This document shows, piece after piece, positions 45,879 to 56,836 of a stretch of 64,000 nt of DNA (its first letter is position 1; every line of letters begins with the position of its first letter). The stretch comes from Paraphysoderma sedebokerense (taxonomy: Eukaryota > Blastocladiomycota > Physodermatomycetes > Physodermatales > Physodermataceae). The translations under genes were made by a program, and so were the position numbers. The notes beneath the pieces are model-generated. The model had not been told where the DNA came from. It saw only the letters and a list, made by a program, of their open reading frames with translations, and searched no databases. Location of the stretch: the NCBI GenBank assembly GCA_025602915.1, contig JAHLJZ010000019.1:1-64000 (forward strand), read 5' to 3'.

Positions 45879-48066
45879 AGCGCGACTTGAGGGTATGAAT
45901 ATAACTTTGTCCTGGGAAAGGGGGTGAATTGAGCTTTATTATAATCTGTATGGCGTCCGAGCAAGGGTGCAGTCTATTTTGAAGACAAGGAGACACAAAA
46001 GAGTCGAAAGTGACGATTCGTTGCGGATTTGAGTGAAGTGTCGGAGAAGCGCGTCGCCCTTTCATCGGGACTGGCTCACTGGGAGAAACTGGGAAATATC
46101 GAGACGAGAGACAGTCTCTCAAGTCTCATAGACTCAAAATCATTTCACAATTCAGTATTCACAATTCACAAACAGTCTGCCACCCACATCTATCTGAATT
46201 GGAAGCTATTGGTAATTGGACTATGGACTATGGACAGTCTATGGCCGTCGGCAACCAGTCAATATTAGACAAAATAACCGCTCGCTATTACTAGCTTCTA
46301 GCCTATTACTACCCGTTCGAAGTGTCAAGTACATGCTGCAGAATAGAATAGCAAAGACTCGGTTCTTGCGGTGAGCAGCTGATTATTTTCAATACTTTTT
46401 CGGGTTTGCCAAGCATTCATTCGTATGATAACTTTTGACAATAGAGAATGAGAACGGACTCTGGCGTCAAGGATGAGGAGATAACCAATGGTTTAACGGC
46501 TGCAATCCGAAATGTGTTACTGGTTTACTATCATTAGGCCGCGATGAAAGATTAGAGTTTTATTACAACTGAAGCAGGCGTGAGATTTGATTTTTATAAC
46601 GAATGAAGCCAAAAACCAACATCTCGAGATGAAGTGGGTAAAGTGTGGAAGAGTGAATAAAGAGAGTCTGTCAACTGATTCAAACTACCGTTACTTTATG
46701 TATTGTATTTTTAAAAAAGAAATGAAACATGTGTATTGTAAATACAAATCATTCGCTATGGGGGAAACTCCTCAACAGTCAATCTTTGATTTTAGAGACC
46801 ACCATCTTGCGGAATGACGAGGACAAACGTTATGTGACCGTTTCGAAGTCAGAATATTAGTCAGTTTCAGAGCGTCATTGAAAATTCTGACAAACCCATG
46901 TGATGTTCAGGAGACACTTAAAATTCGAAATTTGGCTATTTCTCAGAAGAGATTATGACTTCAACATCAATATTAAATCAATGAATCGATACATCACCTG
47001 CGGCATCAGTAAATCAGTCAACAATGGCGACGTAAGTTCGGCTTAAACCGCTGCAGGGGGTCATGTTATGAACCGAATTTTCATATCCAATGGAATTAAG
47101 AGTTTTCAATGTTTCAATTTATGACCAACGTAATATTGTTTTCAGGTTGCAGTGACGCAGACATTCATATTCATTGAATGCGCCAAAGCAATAATTGGGA
47201 TCACAGAAATCACAGAATAAGCACCATTCTGCACCATTCTGCCCTATTCTCAAATGATTCACCTTGCTGCGGTGACACACGCCCTGAAAGATGAAGTCAT
47301 GAAACTGAACCATTTGTGCGATCTTTGCGATTTATGCTTTATCCGGAAGAGGACACCCCTAGGGCTTGTGGTTTCAGTGAGTAATATGTGTAATGAGTGT
47401 AATTGGTTCCATAGTTGTCGTGGAGTGTTCCAAACGTATTGTCATGTAAATTCAGCTGCTGACGAGAGTGGCTATTTCCGGACATTTAACATGCATTCTA
47501 GCTTGGCCGGGCGGGGGGCACTCACGTTGGTAGCATCAGACATTAAATCTGAGGTCGTTGCCTGGCTTACACCTTAAACTGATGTAATAATCAGTGCTTA
47601 ATTGTTCTTATTGGGACGAATAAGCTTCCAAATTACTGACAAACGGCAACGGGGCTTGGACGTCAGCATGATTGGAGGCTTTTGATTCGTGTTCCCGCCA
47701 AAATAGTGGGCCCCTAATAGATCCGTTCTTTGTGTGGCCGCATCATGCACTCCATCCGGGGCTCAATAAGCACGGCATCCAGGGGACATCAATATGAGAT
47801 TATTGCGCGGACAGTCTGTTGTGAAACCGCAACAATGCCCGACAATGTTCTATTAAACGGGACAATTTTGATATGCTCCAATCAGCATTGCGCCCTCCGT
47901 GCTTGCGGAACCACAGCCTGTCCGAGCTTGGCGGGAACGGGCCTTTAAATCTTCGTCATATCATTTTTTTTCTTAAATGCAATAAATCCCGCACTCTCCT
48001 CCCAACCATCTTCCATCCTCGACGAATGTAAATCCCATCCTCCCTGCGATATATACAATATATACA
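45879..48066. other. Long intergenic region between receptor B and the cyclin
   Basis: No gene is recognised in almost 2.2 kb. The longest open frame (47254-47577, 107 codons) is Cys-rich but lacks intron signals and any known family. Both flanking genes are transcribed outwards from this region, so it carries two promoters. TATATACAATATATACA lies just before the cyclin ATG. Confidence 0.5.
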
Positions 48067-49059
48067 ATGTCAGTCTCCTCGGATCCCGCCTCCCTGCACA
48101 CTCTCGCAGGCTTCACCGCCTCCGTCACTTACTCAATATGGCATTCCACCCAACTCTCCACCACGGCTGCAACCCCTCAAGCTTTCTACGACTTTTGCAC
48201 AAAGATTCTCAGAATGACAGAACTGTCACACTCTGTCATCATGCTCGCTACCCATTATATCTTCAAGTTGAAGCAAATAGTTCAGTCAAACGCTCAGCTG
48301 GGCTCAGAGTTTAGAATTCTGGCCGCTGGTCTAATAATAGCGACCAAAGTCCTCGAAGATAACACATATTCCAACAAGAGTTGGTCGATAGTGACAGGAA
48401 TATCGGTGCAAGAACTGTTAGTGATGGAATTGGAGATGATGAAGCTGCTAAATTTCGACTTACAGCTTTCTGCCATGGAATACAGAAATTGGTTGTTCAC
48501 CATCAAATCTGCTATCTCACCGCAGTCACCGACTCCTTCATTGCCATATCCGTCCTCCCCGGTAGAGCTCACTCGTTGTGTCCGAATTATACAAATAAAT
48601 GGGCAAGTTTTTGCTTTGCCTGTGATTGATCAGCCAGCGACCAACTCTCTCGGCCAGACATCTTTTGCACCGACAACACCAACTCAAATTTCCCCAGCTT
48701 ATCTTCCTTCGACGTCGGTTCCACTTTCTCTCCCCTCCACTGTTCCTTCTCTTTCATTTCATCAACCTACAGCATCATCTCTGCCTTATCCTTGTACAAG
48801 TCCAACCAGTTATGTCCATCAAGCTCCTCAGATCCAGCAACATACAATTCTACATCCACCAGTATTTAAAAAGTCATCCCCGCATTCAAGTTTGAACCAT
48901 GAACTTGTGCAAAAATTGACTTTATTGCCAATAACTTTATTACCCACGGCGATTGCCAGTCATACACAAACACTCAGCAACAATATGAATACATTGGCCA
49001 AGATGAATCTATGCGACATCAAGTATACCAATTCGTTCAATATGTTTCGACCGATGTAG
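48067..49059 (+). CDS. PCL-type (Pho85-like) cyclin
   Basis: Single-exon gene, 330 residues. The N-terminal 165 residues form a cyclin box: SVIMLATHYIFKLKQIV, then FRILAAGLIIATKVLEDNTY, SNKSWSIVTGISVQELLVME and LEMMKLLNFDLQLSAMEYRN. The combination KvleDntysNkSWs.vtgi...EL..mE.e.L..L.f.L.v...EY is typical of fungal PCL1/PCL2 cyclins. The C-terminal half is Pro/Ser/Thr/Gln-rich and probably disordered. It would activate a Pho85/CDK5-like kinase in the cell cycle or polarity. The exact subfamily cannot be fixed. Confidence 0.85.
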   Translation: MSVSSDPASLHTLAGFTASVTYSIWHSTQLSTTAATPQAFYDFCTKILRMTELSHSVIMLATHYIFKLKQIVQSNAQLGSEFRILAAGLIIATKVLEDNTYSNKSWSIVTGISVQELLVMELEMMKLLNFDLQLSAMEYRNWLFTIKSAISPQSPTPSLPYPSSPVELTRCVRIIQINGQVFALPVIDQPATNSLGQTSFAPTTPTQISPAYLPSTSVPLSLPSTVPSLSFHQPTASSLPYPCTSPTSYVHQAPQIQQHTILHPPVFKKSSPHSSLNHELVQKLTLLPITLLPTAIASHTQTLSNNMNTLAKMNLCDIKYTNSFNMFRPM

Positions 49060-49810
49060 AATTAACAATGGTTTGGAAAAGCAAAATCAATAATCAAAAA
49101 GATCCATGTAATATATTGGTTGTATTGTATCATAAAAACTAGAAATCAACAAGGATACCCGAATTTTGATGCAAAGAAAAACTCAAAGTGACTACTGACT
49201 AGCAATTTAATTTCGATCGGACTCGGCATAATCTGATCTAATTATTCTGTGCCCTCACAAGCCATCGATGGATCCACGATATGGCACCCTTTCTTTTAGT
49301 GTTTACTGCCACACATACATCGCATTTTTCCGACCTAGTTTTAGGGGTCAGATATAGCCAGCTGAAAATGGCAAAAACGTGTGTGACTTGGTTGCGATGA
49401 GAAAGTGCGACTTAATATCGGCGTTTTCAACAGGGGAATTTCAACGGCGAAATGAATAATGGCCCTGGGACAATCGCCGGTCATTCAACGTTAATGCATC
49501 GCAGTCAAAAGTTGAAACAGAACGAGGAACGAGGGTGGCTTAATCACGTGGTTTCTAGAAGCGTCTGCAGATCATCTACTTATGTCACGTGTAAACAACA
49601 TAAGTCACATGACCACAAGTCCCTGGTCGACGCGTGACGCAGAGTCCTGTGACCTGTCTCTGTATGCTCTTTTGCTCTTCTCTGCTCAAATACATTGACA
49701 TACCACTTTTTGTAGCAATATCCTCATGACGATACACACTCTCTCGGTACATTTTTAAGCCTAACAAAGTATTATTTCAGTATAGAAATTTCGGTACTCT
49801 AAGACTTAGG
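49060..49810. other. Intergenic region
   Basis: No gene is recognised. CACGTG occurs at 49545-49550 and 49586-49591 with a further GTCACATGAC near 49604, all 200-270 bp before the F-box gene. This may be a basic helix-loop-helix factor site cluster. Confidence 0.4.
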
Positions 49811-51103
49811 ATGCGATCCCGACCAGAGCTTTGTTCTGTCCTCACCGTCAGACCATCGATGCAAGTCAGCATCGTTTCGCCGGTTTGGGGACCTGACATT
49901 AATACTGTGAATTTCATAAGATTGCAATACTTACCTCAAACGAATGTACACGGTTCGACTCTAAAATCGCATTTGTACCCCCAGAAGCCTCACATTCAAC
50001 CTCAGAGTTGCCATACATCATCTCGTTTTCTCCCACGAAACCGTCCATTGCTACTTTGCGATTCTAAAACTCAAAGAAGCCGTACCCACTTTTCTCAACT
50101 CCCTAACGAAATATTGGCAAAGATAGCTCAGTACCTACCAGTCAATGATTTGCTGAATGTGGGTGCAACCAATTCAAAGCTCCATGCCACAATATCTAGT
50201 TATATCTATACCCGGTTAGAACTACCCACAAAGTCCAAGCAATTTCGAGCATTCTTGAATTCAATTTGCAAAGCAAATGGAAATGTGATTCGTAATCTTC
50301 AGAGTGTTCACATTTCCTCCGAATTACCTGCCTGGTTACTCCGAGATGACAACAAATGTATACGACGGAACCCTTTGAACGGATTATTGAACTTTCCACG
50401 ATTCATAGATTTTCTCAATCTAATTCGTCCAACTTTAGCACGATTACATATTCATTCTTGTCAGTATCTTTCAACTGAAGTCATCGATTCGATATCGCAA
50501 TGCAACAATCTCGAGGAATTAGACTTACTGAAACTGCATAGTATGACAGGTGAAGGAATGAAGTATTTAGGAATGATTGAGAGATTGAACAATTTAAGAA
50601 GTTTAAAAGTAAGCGATGGGTTCCATGTCATTGGTTGCAATTGGTTAAGAGATGTTTTAGCGAATCGAAGAAAGCTTGAAGTACTTGAAGTTCGGGGTTT
50701 TAGGCAGTTAGGAATGGGAAATCAAATTCTTGCGTCGATTGAATCCTCGGCGAATAACTGCGATAATTCTATGTCTCCACCAAAGCTGAAATATTTTGCG
50801 ATCGAGCGTTCAGGTAAATTACGAAACCCTGATTTATTGCGAATTCTTGAATTGTTCCCTCACTTGGAGCGACTTCACGTAATTTCGTGCGGAAATATTT
50901 CAAACGAGACAATGTGGAAGTTGCTTGGGCAGGTGAAATCAAAGTCACTAAAGTTACAGGAATTATGTGTAGTGAAAGGATATGTTATGAAAGAAGCTGA
51001 CGGCGGATATGTTCGGGAAAAGGCTTTCAGTTTCGAAGAAGAGCAGAGAGCGAGGGATTTCTTTGGGGTGAAAGTGTTGCAGGAATGCACTGTTTCGAAA
51101 TGA
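49811..51103 (+). CDS. F-box leucine-rich-repeat protein (second)
   Basis: Single-exon gene of 430 residues. An F-box begins near residue 95: FSQLPNEILAKIAQYLPVND then LLNVGATNSKLHATISSYIY. LRR-like repeats follow (LARLHIHSCQYLSTEVIDSI, LEELDLLKLHSMTGEGMKYL, LRSLKVSDGFHVIG, LEVLEVRGFRQLGMG, LERLHVISCGNISNETMWKL). It is a likely SCF ligase adaptor. The first 90 residues have no recognised domain, and a later start is possible. It shows no close similarity to the F-box protein at 27819-28958 beyond the shared fold. Confidence 0.8.
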   Translation: MRSRPELCSVLTVRPSMQVSIVSPVWGPDINTVNFIRLQYLPQTNVHGSTLKSHLYPQKPHIQPQSCHTSSRFLPRNRPLLLCDSKTQRSRTHFSQLPNEILAKIAQYLPVNDLLNVGATNSKLHATISSYIYTRLELPTKSKQFRAFLNSICKANGNVIRNLQSVHISSELPAWLLRDDNKCIRRNPLNGLLNFPRFIDFLNLIRPTLARLHIHSCQYLSTEVIDSISQCNNLEELDLLKLHSMTGEGMKYLGMIERLNNLRSLKVSDGFHVIGCNWLRDVLANRRKLEVLEVRGFRQLGMGNQILASIESSANNCDNSMSPPKLKYFAIERSGKLRNPDLLRILELFPHLERLHVISCGNISNETMWKLLGQVKSKSLKLQELCVVKGYVMKEADGGYVREKAFSFEEEQRARDFFGVKVLQECTVSK

Positions 51104-51366
51104 AGTTGAGTAATGTATCCAATATGTGATCATGAATACAAAATCTGTCAGATTTACTACTTTTGACCTTAATGTACTTTTACCCTTATATTTACTTTAA
51201 ATAATATTACCCTGAAATGTCGAAATATCAGCGAGGAATGCGCGTCGACGGGAAAAGCAAAGGCGCGAAAATGCACTCTGATTCCCTCTATATACACAGC
51301 ACGTTTTTATATATACATTCAAAAGATACATAGTTAATACATTGAGATAACGTCTGAATTGTACTC
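51104..51366. promoter_or_regulatory. Short upstream region of the SHOC1-like gene
   Basis: A repeated CTATATACACAGCACG / TATATATACATTC pattern at about 51288-51318 offers TATA-like elements 50-80 bp before the start. Confidence 0.35.
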
Positions 51367-54300
51367 ATGTCTTGTACAGAGACTATGGAGGGCCCTCTTG
51401 CTTTCAAGCACGACCTCATCAAAGCTGCATCTCAGATTCATCTCGCCAACGAAGGTAACTGTTGTCATTTCACCTTCCCTCTGTCAGTATTAGTTGACAT
51501 CCCATGATTCATCTAAATTACATATCTGTGGATCAATTTAGATGATTTCTCTACCTACTTTCTCCAATCTATTGATATCCTCGCCGAAAGCGTTCGATCC
51601 ATCACGGACAATGACCAATCTGCCGATTCCTTAGCCTCGGATTTGGAAAGAGCATACGGCAGAATACTTGAAGAATCCATAAATCAAGTGGATAATCCTT
51701 CTGATGATGTATTAGAAATAGTATTTGGTGCCATTGCTCCTCCCGAATCAGTCATTGACAGTCTCATCTCTGGAGCTGTGATTCAGCCACCGGCGAAAAG
51801 TAGGTTTGAACCACTTCATCCATTTAGATTCAATTCAATAACTCAAATATTTGATTATGGGGTATATTTGTGTGGTATTTTATTGTAGAATTCGAAATCC
51901 CGTTGCTACCCGCACATTTAACGTTCACTTCACTGTCGACTTCTCAGCCCTTATCGCTTCCGTCGCTTGAGAAGTTATGTTCGAAATTGCCCCGTCACGA
52001 GGACTGCACAAATAAGTTGAATAACCGACTTTTCTGGAAGTCAATCAATCAAGATTTAATGACGGTGCTGGACGGGAAGACTAATGCCGCATCAATTGTA
52101 AAGTTTGTGGTTTCAAGTATCAGGTTTTCCATACTCTACGAGCAAAGATTAACGATGGTACCACCAGATTCGACATGTCGATTGATCAAAAAACTTCTGA
52201 TTTTATTCTGTCGTCGTTATTCCCGGACTTTATTGGCGCTATTAATATCGATTATGAAAAGTTAAATTTTACGAAACGACACACGGAAAACTCTAATGGT
52301 TCTACCTCATGTGCGAAGAGTGAGTGGTTGAAACTCGTTATATGGGACGGAGGTTTAAGCAATGATTGGGATTTGGATTCGAATAAAGTATACATCATTT
52401 TCATGTTTTCGTATCATTCCTCGCGCTTGTCACTCACGTTAATTCTATCTTTCTTCAAGAAACCTCACATTCTCGAGGAACCACTCATGCCGATGTCATC
52501 CGACAGTATTAACTGGGACTTAGTCAGCGACGGACAGAATTATGAAAGTAGCACGTTAATGAGCGAATTGAAATTAGACAAAGCTATAGAGCAGTTGAAA
52601 GACGATAAAATGTATTCAGAAGTGTTTGAACGATTTGAGGCGACACCAGAGAGCGATTTCAGCGGATTTAATATCCGTAAACTAGATGATTGGTGTATGT
52701 ACTACTAATCTGACTGAAGTTTCCTTGATCTAACCCATATCTGCATTCACAGGTGAGGACAGCTCGACCTCACACTCGCCGTGCCCTTCACCCCGAAATC
52801 GTAAATCTTTATCGTCAAGACAACTCGCTCATGGATTATTGACCCCAGTATCGGCAGAAAAAAAGGTAAAAGTAATTAAAGAACCGTCATCTGTACCATG
52901 CGTTCGAAAGAGGCGGTATAAACGCCAGCGTAATCCGTACATAGACGATGAATGTCGCGTTTCTGGTTTTGGTTATGGATCTGACGAGGAGGTTTCGGAT
53001 TACGAGGATGACGGATTTGTCGTGCCGGATGATTATGTCGATTCTGGGGATGAAAGTGAAGTCGATAAGATTGATGAGATTGAGGAGTCTGAACCTGAAC
53101 TGGAAGTAGGAACATCGGCCGACAAAGATTCAAGGAATGATGCTTCCGAAAGTCAGACAGCCGGGCCACCAAGAAAACGGCTGAAGAAGAAAGGTAAACT
53201 GAATGTCATTTTTTATTTATTTTTCTAATCAAATCAATACTAAATTTTGCATTAGCGCAACAACCATGTTCACCATGCAGCTCCGAATTCCATAATGAAA
53301 TTGACGAAATCGAATCTTTCACATCTCTATCGTCTACTTCAAACGCCCAAAACTCATCGCAATCATCCGACGACACTTTCTTCAAACCCCAAATTCGTCG
53401 AAAACGAAAGTTTATAATCGACGACGATGATGAAGAGTCGAACGGAAACAATGGAGAGAACTCGTTCAAACCAAAACAACCGGTTAAAAAGAATCAAAAG
53501 CAAGCGTTATTTCCACCAATCGACATTCCTTGGATTGATCACAATACGAAAAGTTCAAAGGTGGCTCGGGGTCAGGGACAGAAATCTGATCGCCGCAGAA
53601 ATTCGGAAAATTTAGTGAAGTATATCTTGAATGTGAATACTGATATTGATATTTTGGGCGATGGCTCCGGAACGAAAGTGAAAGTCTTTGGTACGTTATC
53701 GTTACAGATGTTTAAAATTTAGCACAACTGTAACTCCAACTAATTTATTGTTTCCCGTAGAACGTCCGATCTTCACTGATTCCGATTCCCAAGATGTCTA
53801 TCGGTTTGTTGGTATTATTGCTCCAAGTGAGATTGGCCAAGAGACATTAACGAGATTTGTAGTGACGAGGGTAATATCGCCTCAATCATCGACGCTGTAA
53901 CTGACCAAACCACGACAACAGATGAACTCTGCTCTAAGAAAATTGGACCTTCGTCCCCGATCGATGACGAAATCCACAAAGTGTTGAATACTATGAGTCA
54001 AGAATTATATATCAAATCCGGTTTAGACGCTCGTGAATATATTCTTGAAAATCCAGGATTACTTGTCCCCGATGATTCTCGTAAAGTCACCCAATTCACA
54101 GTCAATATGCTCTCAAAAGATGCATACGCAGAGTCCAACAAAATGTTGATTCCAGGTGCGACTTACTTTCTTCTTCCAAATCACGGGCGACACTCACTCG
54201 TACCCAACCTCTATTTTAGTGCCCGATATGCCGAAATACTTGATAGACGATTCCATCGATACAGCTGGAATAATTTCGCAATTACAAATCCGGAAGAAAA

Positions 54301-56466
54301 GTGGAATTTCTTCACTAGAGTTAGATTTACAGTGGTATTATGATCAGAAAGTCAGTTATGACTTTGCGATCCAAAGACAAGAGTACGAGGTTACCGATAA
54401 CAACGAAGCATTAGTCTCTTATGTGCGCAACATGTCAAATAACGTACTCCCCGAAGTAAAACTAGATCTGACCTCAGATGGTTCGTTGATTTGATAGATT
54501 TATTTCGATTACGAACTCGAATTATTTATATATTTTTTTTAGATTCGAGACCTGCAGATTCAGACGACCAACCAATCGAACCGTTTAATATTGATCCAGC
54601 TACATTCTTTAATATTTACGACATTTACGACGGAATTGAAAAACATGAAGATTGTGTTAGTCAAAATGAAAATCGGAATGCCGAGGTTGGAAAGTCGACA
54701 GGAATTTCTTCAGCGCATCCAGACGCAGTAATACTCAACGAAGAAGAAAGCGGCAGTATAGAAAGTTCGACGTCAAATCCAATTTCGGAGAACAAAAGTG
54801 AAACGGCCGCAGTGTTTTCTCAGGGCATTAAAAGTAAAAGGAGTGAATTCTTACAAACTAACCCCGTTCTTTCTGCCCAAACTACCGGTGTAGTCGCTTC
54901 CAATCCCGGGTTGGGTGATTTGATTGACTTTGACTTTACTGAATTCTCAGCTAAGAAAAGTATAGACGATTTTATGCAACTTCGTGGTTATAAAACTGCA
55001 ATTGGTTTGTTATTTTAAAATACTGTGCAGATTCATAGTTGTTTCACTAATGATCATAAGAATAGATGCAGACGTTAGACTTGAGCCTTCTAATGAAAAG
55101 GTTGAAATTGCAGCAGAGCAAACAAAAACATCTCAGCAAGAGCCCTCTATAACGGCACCTGCCTCACGTAGTTCAAGCTGGAGTCTTCTACGTATTATTC
55201 TTTCAACTTACACAACCTTTCTCGTTTAGTTGAACAAACGACATCGTCGGTTGTCGCGAGAATACCCGAAAGAATTAATAATTCAATTACTGAGTTCACC
55301 GTTATTGCTAGTAGCCGCTTAATTCAACAACGTGACATCGTTTGTGAGTTGGATCGAAATAGCGTCAATTTACTAGAACGTGATTTCAGTTACTTAAGTG
55401 TACGAAGATATAGTAATCTCCATTTCCCTTTAAACTGCATATTCACTGCAATTCTAGGCTTATCATACCGTAAATGTCGCCATCTTAGAAGCTGATATTA
55501 TCATCGATGAACGTTCCTGCATTGTGTGCTATCCGATATCATATCTATCCCAACAAATTGATCCTCATGCGCCTGAAGGCAACGGACTCCGGAGTTTAGG
55601 AAGCGCACAATTGTTAGATGTACTAAGTAGATTAGGGAGTAGATACGAGTACATTACGATTGTTTTGGAAGGGTATAGTAAGAGTGTCGGTGTTAGTACA
55701 GGAATGCAACGAATTGGAGAATCAAGGTATTATCCAAACCATCAAGAAGACATAAAGCTATAATTGGGTGGAATCAATTATTGATCGCTTATTGTTTTTT
55801 CAGCTTGAAAACATACCCGTTTACTCCGCCCCATCAAGAAGGACTTTGTGAACTTCAGCAAATTATTCCGTCAATCGCGACTTACTTTGATGTCAAGATT
55901 AACATTTTATATTCGATGAGTCCTTCCGAGTCGGCTTGGATTATTCGAAAGTCATGCGAGATTGCTGTCCGTCGAGTAGAACACTTGACTGCAGGTGATG
56001 TGACTGGAGACATTGAAAGTGAAAATGGGAATAAAAGTCGGTATTCGCGACAATGTGCGTTGGGTTGGAAGAATAAAGAACAATGGCTTGATAGAAGTTG
56101 GATGAACTCGGAATTAACAACGGTATCTCAAATTTGCTAAACATTTTGATTGCAGTTTAATTTCTCATGATTTCTTCTAATATACTATTTCTCTATGCAG
56201 CACGAAAAATTTCTCACCATTTTCGTGAACCCTTTTATATCTCAAATCATACTGGAACAAGTCTCTTTAAAATCTTTCATGATATTATCTACTACTGAGT
56301 TCGAACAGTTACTGACGGGATGGTTGAGTCCCAAGCAATTGGTACGTCACGCTTTCCAAGAATTTGTAAATTTCTGCGAATTGATTCTAACATGTCTGCT
56401 ATTATTTAGATCCAATTGTGGAATCTGTTACATGATCGTCAAGTTGGATTAACTGGTGTTATTTAG
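51367..56466 (+). CDS. SHOC1/ZIP2-like XPF-fold protein (meiotic crossover)
   Basis: About 1,300-1,400 residues in about 17 exons, with ATG at 51367 (a second in frame at 51385). The N-terminal third is helical and unfamiliar (LLPAHLTFTSLSTSQPL, ILEEPLMPMSSDSINWDL). The middle is acidic and Lys/Arg-rich (RKRRYKRQRNPYIDDE, SDEEVSDYEDDGFVVPDDY). The C-terminal region has an inactive XPF-nuclease-like fold: ILEADIIIDERSCIVCYPI, LLDVLSRLGSRYEYITIVLE, TYFDVKINILYSMSPSESAW, IIRKSCEIAVRR. It lacks the ERK..D active-site motif. A helix-hairpin-helix-like end follows: LSTTEFEQLLTGWLSPKQL. This order matches SHOC1/Zip2, which binds branched DNA in meiosis. EME1 or another XPF relative is the alternative. 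The exon junction near 53850 is not resolved. Confidence 0.55.
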
Positions 56467-56836
56467 ACTGACAGATTCGGTTTCCTCATTAATGAACATA
56501 TTGTGTGCTCGCTCTTAGTTTATTGGTTAATTGATTCTGAACTTAGAGCAGATTTGTTGAATTAGACATTGTTAAACATGTTAGTGCTATTCCTAGGTCT
56601 TGAGGGTGCTGCCAATTTATTATCGTATTTGAGATATAAATAAATTAACATCTAAATAAAATATTGTTTCTATCATAGTATTGAAGAATTAAAGGTGTAT
56701 TAATCCAACTTATGCGTGGATATTGAATTACATGGCGCCAAGTGCAACCCGAGTCGAAAGATGTGGTCAAAACAAAATAAGCTTACAGATCTCGAAAAAT
56801 TTAAATTCTGATACATTTAACATTTATTCTAAATTG
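56467..56836. other. Spacer upstream of GUF1
   Basis: AT-rich. An in-frame ATG at 56723 could extend GUF1 by 38 residues, but the added sequence has no targeting character. Confidence 0.4.

Noticed and set aside
47254-47577. 107-codon Cys-rich ORF in the long intergenic region
   Set aside because: No recognisable zinc-binding spacing or family; composition typical of a chance frame.
17591-49591. CACGTG sites upstream of several genes as a shared regulatory code
   Set aside because: A palindromic 6-mer is expected about 15 times in 64 kb by chance; the few seen are not an enrichment.
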